64,000 nt of DNA from Corylus avellana (Eukaryota; Streptophyta; Magnoliopsida; Fagales; Betulaceae), in assembly GCF_901000735.1 (NCBI RefSeq), contig NC_081543.1, positions 23,951,515 to 24,015,514 on the forward strand, given 5' to 3'. The notes beneath the pieces are model-generated. The model saw only the letters and a list, made by a program, of their open reading frames with translations, had not been told where the DNA came from and did not search any database. The first letter of the stretch is position 1. The number at the start of each line of letters is the position of its first letter. Made by a program: the position numbers and the translations under genes. Below, piece by piece: positions 48,823 through 59,689 of the stretch.

Positions 48823-49035
48823 CTGAGAGAGCTACAAGAGAGCGTTAAGTTCGCCGGAGTGAGAGCTGGTAGTGAGAGAGGTGTGCCGGAAACAGCTGCC
48901 GGAGAGAGAGAAACTTGCGTGGAGTGAGTGAGAGAGAGAGCTCGAGAGAGAGGGAGGGAGAGAGTGAGAGTGAGAGATAGAGTGAGAGTGAGAGTGAGAG
49001 TGAGAGACGATTGGCAGGAGGTGTGGGAGTTGGTG
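48823..49035 (-). promoter_or_regulatory. CT/GA-rich leader and likely promoter of the CACTA transposase
   Basis: The minus strand is a CT-rich tract (GA repeats on plus, 48900-49012) ending in a splice donor at 48822. This is the usual look of a plant 5' leader. A transcription start near 49040 is inferred. Confidence 0.45.
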
Positions 49036-49150
49036 AAAATTTTGTTCCGAAAATTTTAGAACCCCCGCCAGTTTACCGCCCTCTAGCTATTGGTAAACTT
49101 TTTTGTGCAGCTAAATATTTGGGGTATTTTATTTACAAAAAAAAATAAAA

Positions 49151-49715
49151 GAGAAAAATATAAATAAAAATCCTCCAAACTACGAGCCGTTTGTAATATA
49201 GTCCTTCAATGTTCATAACGGACTAAAGTAGCCTGTCAAACTACCAAATTGTATCAAAAAGTCTACTTATTTTGTTATATTTCTATAATACCCCTATTCT
49301 TTTAACAAAGTACAATCAAATGTACGGTTCTTTAGATATTTTTAAAAAATAAACAGTTTATTCCCTGAAGTCAAATTTTGTACCTTTAATTTTACTTTAA
49401 TACGATATGAAGCAATTTGTAATTTAGGTAAACTACAGTGATTAATTATTTATTATTTATTCCAAAAAACATTTTCTTTTTTTGTTTTTATTCACCCATT
49501 GGTTTTCTTGTATTTTTTAAAAAATTGTTTCGTTTTTTTTTTCAATTATTTTATTATTTATTTGTTAAAATAATAGGGGTATTCTAGGAATATTAAAAAT
49601 AAGTGGCATTTTTATACAATTTGGTAGTTCGGGAGGCTACTTTAGTATCTTTTGAACATTTGAGGGTTATATTGCAAACGACTGGTACTTTTGGTGGCTT
49701 TTTTATATTTTGTCC
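49151..49715. mobile_element. Mutator-like inverted-repeat element nested in the CACTA element
   Basis: About 150 bp at the left (gagaaaaatataaataaaaatcc..., with aaagtagcctgtcaaactacca) is inverted at the right (tggtagttcgggaggctacttt...gtcc). The TIR words are shared with the larger element at 54364-55673, so both belong to one family. A clean 9-bp duplication was not resolved in the A-rich flanks. Confidence 0.65.
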
Positions 49716-49959
49716 AAACAAAAAATATACTTCCAATTTTTTAATTTATTTATTTTAAATTTGTCTCTTATAATATGTTTTTATTATTATAATATTAACT
49801 AAAAATTTTCGTTTAATAAATTTTTATGATAAAGATCATTAAGTTGATATTTATCTTATAATTAATTATAAAATAATACAAAATCCAAAGGGAATATAAG
49901 ATCAATATAACTAAGGCACTAAAATAATATAAAAAGCTAACAGTTCAATTGAATGTTCG

Positions 49960-50460
49960 ATTGAACCTTCAATTGTATCCAGTTTGATTTATCAATTGAT
50001 CATACCACAGTCAATCGAACTAATTCAGTAGGATCGATCAGACATTTGATTTTATCACGATCAATCGAACTAATTCATTAGGATTGATCGGATGTTTGAT
50101 TGATCATTTAATCATATCGCGATCAATCGAACTAATTCATTATGATCGATCGGATGTTTGATCGAAGGATTGATCCTATCGCGATCAATCGAACTAATTC
50201 ATTAGGATCGATCGAATGTTTGATCGATCATTTAATCATATCACGATCAATCGAACTAATTCATTATGATCGATCGAATGTTTGATCGAACGATTGATCC
50301 TATCGCGATCAATCAAACTAATTCATTAGGATCGATCGGATGTTTGATCGATCATTTAATCATATCACAATCAATCAAACTAATTCATTATGATCGATCA
50401 GATGTTTGATCAAACGATTGATCCTATCGCGATCAATCAAACTAATATGTAATAGTATCG
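49960..50460. repeat. 62-bp tandem array with an alternating two-unit pattern
   Basis: Units begin gatcaatcgaactaattcatta and contain gatcgatc.gatgtttgat. They alternate between one ending tgatcatttaatcatatc.c and one ending cgattgatcctatcgc, giving a repeating pair of about 124 bp. About seven to nine copies are present, the outer ones diverged. Confidence 0.8.
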
Positions 50461-50821
50461 ATCGGAATTGATTTTATCAGATGTTTGATTGAACCTTCAA
50501 TCATGTCAAGTTTTATTGATTGTATCCCGATCAATTTAAGTAATGCACTAATATAATATAAAATGCTTAGAGTTCAATTCAATGTTCAATCGAACATTTA
50601 ATTTGTTTGAATTTTGTTCGACTATTTGATCTTATCACGATCGATCGAACGAATGCACTAGGTTGGACCAATTGGATGTCTGATCCAACATTCAATTTCA
50701 ATTGTTTCAAGTTTGATCGATCATTTGATCATATCATGATCGAAGTTGTTGTACATTATGCAATAAAAATTAAAAAAAATAATAATTGCATAAAATATAT
50801 ATATGTATGGTGATTCTGTTA

Positions 50822-50932
50822 TTGCGATCGATCGCACCTTGGGTGCGTTCGATCGCAATAACAGAATCACCCCACGCACACCCTTCGTCGAATGCGATCG
50901 ATTGCACCATGTGTGCGATCGATCGCACTCGG
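50822..50932. repeat. Third CGATCGATCG cluster, before the plus-strand CACTA gene
   Basis: Two hairpin pairs: tgcgatcgatcgcaccttgggtgcg-ttcgatcgcaata, set between inverted gattctgttattg/caataacagaatc, and a second pair tgcgatcgattgcacc/gtgcgatcgatcgcac about 70 bp later. Confidence 0.8.
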
Positions 50933-51349
50933 ACAGCACACCACGTGACCTATTTTAGGTCACTTTCCCCCCATCCCCCTACGCCATACACCTCTCCAAG
51001 CACCCCACCCACGCACCTCCGGCACAACCACTCGTCCACCATTTTTAATCACCTCTACCACACAACCACCACACGGTTCTCTTCTCCAGCAACCATACCA
51101 GGTACTTTTCACCACCTCTACTTTATACCCCATTCCCCATTCCCATCAACACCCCAACCACGATCACTTTCGAAATTTTTTTTTTCTCATATTTCTGCAA
51201 TTGTGGGTGTTCATCCACCCACATTGCTTTGTTGTGGTTGGATTTTGCTGTTTTTGCAGGGGGTTTTGAGCGGAGTTGCGTTGTTTTGCAATTTTGCCTA
51301 TTTCTAGTGCACACCAGGTGTTCGACAAAAGTCCCCAATCAAGCTCATC

Positions 51350-52474
51350 ATGCCAAGAACTCGAGCTTCGTCCTCCCGAGGGTCTGATACCCGAGCTATT
51401 TCTCCCCCACCCACTTTTGAGGAACAGGAGCTGCTATTTGAGACCACTTTTGCCATTCTCGAAGACTTTGAAAATCTTGAGGGGACTCAATGGGCCGTCG
51501 CCGAGTTCAAGCGACGGTGGCTCAAGAAGCTTTTCAAGCCGGTCACCCCCATTGCTTACAGAAAATTGGTGATCGAGTTTTATGCCCACCTGTCTCATGA
51601 CTGCATGAGGCTGACTGTCCTCTCTTCGAAAGTGCAAGGCAAAGCTATTGACGTAACACGGGCTGACATTGCTGCTGCCCTTCAATGCAATGATGAGCAA
51701 CCTCCAGAAGCCGCACAACTTGCTGACCAACCGGACAGCTTCTACGTGGTGGAAATTATTGAGGACATGTGCGAAGGGATATATGCTGATGCCCACCATA
51801 ATGCCGCCAGCCGATCGAAGCTACCTCAACGGCTTTGGTTTGTGGACTCCGTATTACACCGTAATGCTTTTCCCTTGGGGCACAAAAGTCAGAGGCGGGA
51901 TCAATTTCTTCAAGCACTCTACGCCTTCCATAAAGGTGCTTGGTACTCCATTCCCGACATAATTTGGGGGCAAATTTACAAATTTTGGAATGGGGTGCAC
52001 GTTGGAGGAGCGGGGTCCACACATTCATGGGGGTTGCCTTTCCCATACTTAATCTCCTACATCCTCTGGAAGAAAGGCGTCAAGGGTACCGCAGCTGATG
52101 AACCAGTCACTACTACTCCCATATTTGGCATTCGCCAATGGAACAAGAGCCTCTCCCACATGCCCCAGGTAGCTCCAGCACCAACAGCTGCTGCGGAAGA
52201 GTATGAGGCCGAGCCAATGGCCGAAGATGAACCAATAGTTGATTCAGAGGCAGCTGAGGAGGAGGCCCCGAGAATTTTTCGTGGAGCACGAAACCGCTCA
52301 GTTAGTGAAGAAATAGCGGGCCTTCGGAGAGAGTTGGCTGGCCAAAGAAAGGAGGCTCGGAAAAATAACGAATCGATGGACAAACGCCTAGGCGCCTTAG
52401 AAGAATTGATGCAGTCCATTGTCAACCAGTTGCCACCACCATCTGCAAGAGCATCATCTTCTAGACAACAGTAA
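51350..52474 (+). CDS. Putative plant transposon protein (Transposase_32-like), 374 aa
   Basis: A single open frame from ATG 51350 to TAA 52474. It has FEEQELLFETTFAILEDFENL, RRWLKKLFKPVTPIAYRKLV, EFYAHLSHDC, FPLGHKSQRRDQFLQALYA and FHKGAWYSIPDIIWGQI, the pattern of the plant transposon protein domain often seen beside Athila/Tat-type retroelements. Residues about 320-360 form a coiled coil (SEEIAGLRRELAGQRKEA), followed by a Ser-rich tail. About 30 bases after the stop is atgggaggcaccccat, a perfect short hairpin seen after such ORFs in plant retroelements. It lies in the CACTA 5' half, opposite in strand to the transposase genes and bracketed by palindrome clusters. It is fully open, which suggests recent activity or selection. 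Its molecular function is unknown. Confidence 0.75.
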   Translation: MPRTRASSSRGSDTRAISPPPTFEEQELLFETTFAILEDFENLEGTQWAVAEFKRRWLKKLFKPVTPIAYRKLVIEFYAHLSHDCMRLTVLSSKVQGKAIDVTRADIAAALQCNDEQPPEAAQLADQPDSFYVVEIIEDMCEGIYADAHHNAASRSKLPQRLWFVDSVLHRNAFPLGHKSQRRDQFLQALYAFHKGAWYSIPDIIWGQIYKFWNGVHVGGAGSTHSWGLPFPYLISYILWKKGVKGTAADEPVTTTPIFGIRQWNKSLSHMPQVAPAPTAAAEEYEAEPMAEDEPIVDSEAAEEEAPRIFRGARNRSVSEEIAGLRRELAGQRKEARKNNESMDKRLGALEELMQSIVNQLPPPSARASSSRQQ

Positions 52475-53044
52475 GCAGGGACTATCGTCTGGCTGAAGAC
52501 ATTAAACTTAGCGCTCATGGGAGGCACCCCATAGTTTACCCTTTTTATTTTGTTTAGTATGTTTTAAGTTAATCTTTTATTTGTCTTTAGTTTTGTTTCT
52601 TTTGACTTGCTTTTGTGTTTTCTTATGGGAATGACCCCGTATTTGCACATCATAGATGGTTTTTGAATTGCAAGGTATCAATATATTTTCACTTAAAACT
52701 GAGATGAATTATTTTACGGTTTAGATTTTATTTTGTTATATTTAACAATGTAAAATCTTTCCATAAGGTATCAATATATTCATCATATAATATATATACA
52801 CTATTAGATCTGTAAAATTTAATATGAATTATGAAATGGGAATTAACTCTTCAAATTAGTCCAAATGTAACTACTAACCAAATGACACATATATACAAAT
52901 TAAAATCTTTCTTTAGGAGGATGGAATTGACGGTGCATATTGTGTCACTTTATTTAAGAATTTTAAATAATGTAGTGATATATACACAATTTTAGTAGAC
53001 ATTATTGGGCAGCAATAAAATATATATATTTGAGCCAATCTGTT

Positions 53045-53270
53045 ATTGCGATCGATCGCACCATGGGTGTGATCGATCGCAGTATCAGAATGTTGAAGTC
53101 CAATATTCGTTACTGCGATCGATCGCACCCAAGGTGCGATCGATCGCAGTAATTGAATAATGGACTTAAACATTCTGTTACAGCGATCGATCGCAGAAAC
53201 AGAGTCACCACTCACATCCTTGGCCGAATGCGATCGATCGCACCATGTGTACGATCGATCGTACTCTTAT
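53045..53270. repeat. Fourth CGATCGATCG cluster, after the plus-strand CACTA gene
   Basis: Hairpin pairs (gcgatcgatcgcaccatgggtgtgatcgatcgc and similar) at about 53047, 53115, 53181 and 53229, with sequences like those at 50822-50932, including aacagagtcaccactcacatcc and the gaatgcgatcgat.gcaccatgtgt block. The two clusters look like duplicated flanks around 51350-52474. Confidence 0.85.
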
Positions 53271-53284
53271 TTTTTTTTTTAATT

Positions 53285-54193
53285 TATCTACCTACTCTTT
53301 AGGGTCGACTCTTGTCGACCCTAATACTTAAGCATTAGGGTCGACTCTTAGAGTCGACCCTAATAATGCATCTTTAGCGTCCACTTTTAGTGGACGCTAT
53401 TGGTAATCAATTTTAATTTTTAATTTTTTTTTTTCATTTATCGACCTACTCTTTAGGGTCGACAAAAGTCGACCCTAATACTTAAGCATTAGGGTCGACT
53501 TTTAAAGTCGACCCTAATAATGCATCTTTAGCGTCCACTTTTAGTGGACGCTATTGGTAATCAATTTTAATTTTTAATTTTTTTTTTCATTTATCGACCT
53601 ACTCTTTAGGGTCGACTAAATTCAACCCTAATATTTAAGCATTAGGGTCGACTTTAAAAGTCGACCCTAATAATGTATCTTTAGCGTCCACTTTTAGTGG
53701 AGACTATTGGTAATCAATTTTAATTTTTAATTTTTTTNNNNNNNNNNNNNNNNNNNNNNNNNNNNNNNNNNNNNNNNNNNNNNNNNNNNNNNNNNNNNNN
53801 NNNNNNNNNNNNNNNNNNNNNNNNNNNNNNNNNNNNNCGACCCTAATAACTAACTATTAGGGTCGACGATGAAAGTCGACCCTATTGAACTTTTTTGTGA
53901 ATTTTTTTTTTTTCCCATCTTATAGCGTCCACTTAAGTGGACGCTATTTGTTAATTATTAGGGTCGACTATTATCGACCCTAAAAGTTTTTTTTTTGCTG
54001 CTTAAATTTTTCCCGCCCCTTGGATAATTCCCGCGCGTATATTAGGGTCGACTTATTACAGTGGACGCTAATAGTCCAATTTTCGACCCATTATTAGCGT
54101 CCACTAGTAGATGGACGCTAATACGTAACTATTAGGGGCGACTTTTTAGTCGCCCCTAATAAGTCGCCCCTAATGAGCAACTTTCTTGTAGTG
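53285..54193. repeat. CACTA 5' subterminal repeats and assembly gap
   Basis: Three copies of a ~154-bp unit (cctactctttagggtcgac ... gtccacttttagtggacgct ... taatcaattttaattttt) begin at about 53291, 53445 and 53598. They are followed by 100 N (53738-53837) and more GGGTCGAC/GCGTCCAC repeats to the terminus. The gap probably hides further units that collapsed in assembly. Confidence 0.9.
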
Positions 54194-54363
54194 CTTTTGC
54201 TCAAAATAATCTAATAATTCTCTTTGTTCAACTTTTATTACCAATTAATTTACAGGATAACATAACAATATGGAGTTGCTTCTGCCTTTGTATACTTCAC
54301 ATGCATTTAGAAATTCACATAGAAGGCGATATAAGTTAGACAACCCTTAACATGTAAAAACTA

Positions 54364-55673
54364 GGGAAAAATATAAAAAAAGTCCCCCAAACTACTAACC
54401 GTTTTCGATTTAGCCCCCTGATGTTCCAAAAGTCATAAAGTAGCCTCCCAAACTACCAATCAGTTGCAATTTGGCCACTCCGTTAGTCAACACCGTCAAA
54501 TTGGATGGAAAATGCAAAACGACGTCGTTTTGGAATGTTAAGTTACTAAAATGCCCTTTTGAGAAAAAAAAATCAATTTAGAAAAGCCCCAAAACGACGT
54601 AATTTTTGAGAAAAAAAAATTTAAATTAATTAAAAAAAATGGTGGTTCAATGGAGATAGAAGTGCCGATGGCCTTGAGGCGAGAATTGTAGAGGGTCGGC
54701 GACCCTGAGTTGGGATTGCGAGGCTAGGCTGACATTGATTTAGATCTCCATAAACTTTGATTCCTAGCGATCTGTGTCGAAAACCAGACACACCCAATTG
54801 AGACAAAGGTTTTCAGACCAGTTTTATGAACCTTTGACTACAGCATTACACGATTCTAATCCCAGCAAAAAACACACGCAGGGAGAAAGAGAACAGTACA
54901 ATTCCAAGTCTCACAAGAAAGAGAGAGGAACTTCAACTTTTTTTCTTTTTTTTCTTTTTCTTCGTACAATCAATGGCGTCTCAAACAAGAAAAAATCGAA
55001 CCCATTAATCTTACACTTGAAGAAAACCACGCAAAGATCGACGGCCCGACGAAAAGAACCAGTTGCGACCCAAAAACCTACAACCTGTCAAAGCTATAGA
55101 ATATATCTCTTCAGCAAAAATGGAGTCAACTAGCTCTATAGATTTTCCCTGCCCAAAAAACAAAATATTCACAGGAAATTGAAACCTGCGATTTTTCCCA
55201 AGAACGTGCTGGGAAAATCGATGTGAAAATCAAAATCCAAAGAAACAAATTTGAAAGTGCGAAAATCTCTCTCTCTCTCTCCTTCATCTTGTTCTGGAAA
55301 ACTTGAGGAAGCTAGTTCGGGTTGCGAGGCGAGGTCGGTGCTCGCGGGTGCCGGTTCGCCAGAGAGGCGAGGCGAGGCGAGAGCTCGTGGGGCACAGTTT
55401 TTTAATTAATTTTTAATTTTTTTTTCTCAAAACCACGTCGTTTTGTAGGCATTTTTTTAATTGATTTTTTTTCTTTCAAAAGGGCATTTTAGTAACTTAA
55501 CCTTTCAAAACGACGTCGTTTTGCATTTTCCATCTAATTTGACGGTGTTGAATAACGGAGTGGCCAAATTGCAATTGATTGGTAGTTTGGGGGGCTACTT
55601 TATGACTTTTGGAACATCAGGGGGCTAAATCGAAAACGGCTGGTAGTTTGGGGGACTTTTTTATATTTTTTCC
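54364..55673. mobile_element. Mutator-like element, 1.3 kb, 9-bp target duplication
   Basis: Terminal inverted repeats of more than 200 bp (gggaaaaatataaaaaaagtcccccaa... against ...ttgggggacttttttatattttttcc) are flanked by taaaaacta on both sides (54355-54363 and 55674-55682). Inside each TIR is the palindrome caaaacgacgtcgttttg. The ~750-bp core has no transposase and no clear gene; its GC-rich right part (55310-55390) and CT-rich tract look like a gene leader, so captured DNA is possible. Confidence 0.88.
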
Positions 55674-55682
55674 TAAAAACTA

Positions 55683-56728
55683 AAACCATTTCAGTAAGCT
55701 CCTCTACATCCAAAAATCAAATAAAGTATGTCTTTTTATTTACTTTTATTTATTTTTTATTTTGAAAAAAATTGTGAGCAAAGGTATTAATAGACTAATA
55801 AACGATGATGTTTTTTTTTTATTTTTTTTATTTTTTATTTTTTATTTTTTAACCGAAGGACGATAAATCTTTAAGGTTTACGTTGTTTATTTACAAAGAA
55901 ACGATGTCAACTACATAAAAAACTTCGTTTTATTAAAACAACGCTTTTTTAGTAGTACCTAGGTTTTTTTAGTAGTGCTAGGTTTCTTCAAAGTTTTAAA
56001 GAGGCTCCTCTCTCATCTCATTTTATTGTCAAAGTTGATAGTTTACCATCTATGGCACGTGTCTCATTTGAACTGTTAGCGTCCATGTTAGCACCCCAAT
56101 CTCAATTCCACTCGCAAATGTCATGTCATGCATAGAAAGAGAACAACAAAAAACCAAAAGACAATGGAACCAATGGATCTGAACTTTTTCGTCACACAAT
56201 ATCTCATCACCTCAACTAATGTCCTTTCTGAGCCAATTCTTTCTATTCACAAACATCAAAATGGGACTAGTGATTTGTGCTATTCTTGGTTATCAGATGC
56301 CATGTGGTAGTGGATTATAGACCAAATCTTTCACGCTTGCATGCAGGGCCGGTTGGAGCCTTAGGTGGATGAGAAGTGCTAGGGATCAACGTCAAACAAA
56401 TGAACTTAAAATTTTTTTTCAAATTGATGTAGTAGACCATGAGTGACAGACAAGGAAGAGAGAATTGCATTTTTTTTTTTAATTTAAAAACCGTTGCTAC
56501 GTTAGTTTGTAAATTTTTTTGGGTTTAATTGTTTGGCTTTCTAGCACTTCTCTAGGCGGATTAGGCAGCCGCTTAAGGCCACCAATTTAATAAATATTAA
56601 TGAAGATTTATTTTATAAACAAAATATTTAACGCCTTAATTACAGTCAATATTCTTTAATTATGGCCCCAAATTAAGGTAAATAAGTAATTACGAAAGGC
56701 ATTAATATTGTTTGATTATCTTACAAAC
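55683..56728. other. Intergenic DNA between the Mutator-like element and the second LINE
   Basis: AT-rich with long T runs. A piece at 56346-56590 (cagggccggttggagcc, then ctaggcggattaggcagccgcttaaggcc) resembles hAT termini, but no matching ends or duplication were found. Confidence 0.4.
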
Positions 56729-56759
56729 CTTTTTTTTTTTTTTTTAAGGGGAAAATGAA

Positions 56760-57795
56760 TAATTTCATTAATCAGGAAAAACTAATTCGGCCAATACAAT
56801 ATCCCTAATGCAAGGGGGAGTCGTCGTTAACCATAACTAGTTTACATTGAGAGAGATAGCCAATTTAGCTACCCTGTGTGCTGCTTCATTAGCAGTTCTC
56901 CTAACATGACGGATTTCCTACGAGTGGCAGCCATGGAGCATTTCTTTCACTTCCTCCAACAAAGGCCCAAACTTGGTCCAGCTTTTTTCACCCCTTCTTA
57001 CTGCTTGCACTATATAAGGCCGCGTAGTGCACTGTGTTGCAATTACCCCACCTGTATAGTCACGAATCACAACCCCGACGCCCATTAACTTTTCCTTTTA
57101 ATCAATTGCCGCGTCCCAGTTGAGCTTCACAATCCCCATAGGTGGTGCTTTCCACTTTTCATTAGCTTGCTGGCAACTCTTCCTCCTACCACCATTAGCC
57201 CTTTGAGACACCTGTAAGTGAAAAGCCAGCTCATTGCCAGCTGCTTGAGCGACAATCTTCGGATGGGTAAACTCTCCCTCAAACACCAATATGTTTTGCC
57301 TTAGCCAAATTTGCCAGGCTGTGCAAGCTACCAGATCAAAATCTAGATCCTCCAATCTATTGAGTAGCTTTAAAAAGATATGACTAAAAGCGTCCTCGTC
57401 ACTTGTGCTTTTCTGTATTTTTGTATTACCTTCCATCCAGACATCTTGTGTTGTAGAACAACTCCACAATGCATGACCCACCGTCTCCACTTCCACACGG
57501 CACATCGGGCACATCGTGTCGCTTGTTATTTTCTTCTTGAATAAATTCTCTTTTGTGAGTAGAATATTATTGCATGTTTGCCATAAAAACAGAATAACCA
57601 CCCTCGGCCCTTGAATCTGCCAAATCTTATTACATAAAGGTGTCAACTATCAACCATCGAGCATCCTTCTACCTCTCTAGTTTCTATCTCCTTAGCCAAG
57701 TGGTATTCGTTGCGCACCGAGAAAGTACTGCTCTTATTTCCTGCCCACACTGCTCGGTCTTGCTGCGTACAGGGACAGATGGCCATACCACATAT
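56760..57795 (-). pseudogene. LINE 2 ORF2 3' part: zf-RVT and RNase H-like
   Basis: The zf-RVT region reads KIWQIQGPRVVILFLWQTC, CPMCRVEVETVGHALWSC; the linker reads ACTAWQIWLRQNILVFEG; the RNase H-like start is GIVKLNWDAAID, followed by a stop near 57098 and further remnants (RRTANEAAHRVAKLA) down to about 56800. The reading resumes from the part right of the 57796-59689 insertion. Confidence 0.8.
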
Positions 57796-59689
57796 TGAAA
57801 CGCCCTAAGTTCTAAAGGTAGAGCGATTGAGAGCAATTGAAACATATTCTTAAAATAAAAATCCTCTTATTATAAGATCACCATAGAAACATAACCTCAC
57901 TAGAGTACTATAATCTCTCATTATAAAATCACAAACACATAATGTGCTAGTATTCAATAATCTCATAAGCAATAAAATTTCATCGTCTATGCTTATCCAA
58001 AGCCGTCTAGTCTATAGAATGGACTCCCAAACACTTCTACTGCTACTGCTCTTGCTAGTCCATAAAACAATGATAGGATCTTTAACAACTAAGAGGCCCA
58101 CCAGTACCCTTGTCCCCAGTACTACGATATATAGAGCAATCTGAAAAAGATGTATAGGGAGAAGGGGTGAGTTCAACAACTCAGTAAGTAGCCACAACAC
58201 CAAGTTCCTATAAAACATGCTATGCATATTTTTATGTCAAAATCTCTGTCATGCACAATAACAATTTATGCAGAATTACATAATTAACAAAATACGCATG
58301 ATAGTTGCAAAATGAGTAAGCACTTCCTTTTACTTTTCTTCAAAATAATTGTTTTACCCTTTGACCCGACACCACAAATTTACCGTGAGCGGCGCACGTT
58401 GGCTTGTTCCGAAGGACCCATATGCTCATCCTGTCATCACAGGGAAGAGCTATCAGGTTGGAAACTTCCCTAGATGAAGGCCACCTGGCCGATAGCACAC
58501 ACCTTCTCATAATCGTCCTTTAGTGTGCTTGCCATTCTACCCTATGCGGTACCGATCGTGACTATAATCGTGCCTTGGGTTAAACATTTATAAACATGAA
58601 TGCACATGTAACATTTCATATGATCTGTAAGCTTAATCTATAACTGTATACTATGCCATGAACTTTGAGAGCTCTTTTCATTCATAATTGCAGTCATGCA
58701 TAAATTATGAAATAGGGTAACTGTAACACGTAAAATTCTTAAACAATGGCATATGAATGAATAAAACTTGTCATTAAAATATGGAAGGAAGTGCAATTGC
58801 AAATCATGTAAGTGGATTCTTTATAAAATTTCCAACATTTTTCCAAAGATTTATAATAAAATTTGTTGGGGTTTTTGGTGTTGTGTCCCCTTACTTGGCA
58901 TTGCATGCCCTTATTTTGAATCCGCCTCCAACTCACAATTCCTACAACGGAGGTAGAAAGTACCTTTACTCCATAATCAATATCAAGGATAGCCGCTTAT
59001 GTCTTAAGATCGACCGAGTCCGAAAATTAGAATTCGCAATCCATACTAGTCCATGGAAATCATGTCAATGTTGAATCCTTTCACAAACCACATTCTAAAG
59101 TCTCAATAAGATATCTTAAAATATAATATGTCTTTAACTAAGGTCTAACGTCAAAATACCACAATGTTTCAAAAATTATGACTCACATATATCTAGATGA
59201 ATTACTTATCCAACTTTACCAAACATAAACAACATAAATCCATCTTATCCTTATAATGAAGATTATAGCATCATGCAAATTTATAAACCCGATTTTTTTT
59301 TTTTTTTTTACAAGAAATTCTTAGTCTCATTCGAAACCTCAAATCCTTTCATTAATCATTAAACACTAACCACAAAAATCTTAGATGTACATAGTCTAGA
59401 TATCAGAGTCCGTGTACCTCAATACTCAAGATAGTCAAATAATCATCCGATCACTCTTATGACCATTATTGATATAATTCTAATAATTTTAATCTTAACC
59501 AATCCTAGCATTGCTTTCAAAGTCCTCAGTATAACATCACTACTAATTTCTAATCCCTTAAATTTAAGAGATTATAGTACTCTGGTGACGTTATGTTTCT
59601 GTGGTGATCTTATAATAGGAGGATTTTTATTTTAAGAATATGTTACAATTGCTCTCAATCGCTCTACCTTTAGAACTTGGGGCGTTTCA
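57796..59689. mobile_element. Unclassified 1.9-kb element with ~125-bp inverted ends in LINE 2
   Basis: It begins TGAAACGCCC and ends GGGGCGTTTCA, and the two ends are inverted copies over about 125 bp (57796-57920 and 59565-59689) with few mismatches. CATAT is duplicated at 57791-57795 and 59690-59694. TG...CA ends, a 5-bp duplication and ~1.9-kb length would suit a solo LTR, as some plant gypsy LTRs start with a similar TGxxACGCCC word, but an inverted repeat this long is unusual for an LTR. No coding content was found. Removing it restores the LINE ORF2 reading. Confidence 0.75.

Larger units (their letters stand above)
37660..54193 (-). mobile_element. CACTA (En/Spm) transposon, 16.5 kb, with captured host exons
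   Basis: The ends are CACTACAAGAAA at 37660-37671 and its exact inverse at 54182-54193, flanked by CTT on both sides (37657-37659, 54194-54196), the 3-bp duplication of the CACTA superfamily. Both ends have dense subterminal repeats built on GGGTCGAC and GCGTCCAC. Inside lie a TNP2-type transposase and a Transposase_24 gene on the minus strand, captured host exons, a plus-strand plant transposon protein gene and arrays of a CGATCGATCG palindrome. The transposase genes point left, so the right end is the functional 5' end. A 100-N gap lies in the 5' subterminal region, so the true length may differ. Confidence 0.95.

Noticed and set aside
51123..52527. Antisense open frames opposite the plus-strand CACTA gene
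   Set aside because: Shadows of the 51350-52474 coding sequence; no motif of their own.
56346..56590. Possible hAT element beginning cagggccgg
   Set aside because: No matching inverted end and no 8-bp duplication could be found.
58380..58600. Gene-like, less AT-rich stretch inside the 1.9-kb element
   Set aside because: All six frames are short and unrecognisable; it is probably non-coding element DNA.
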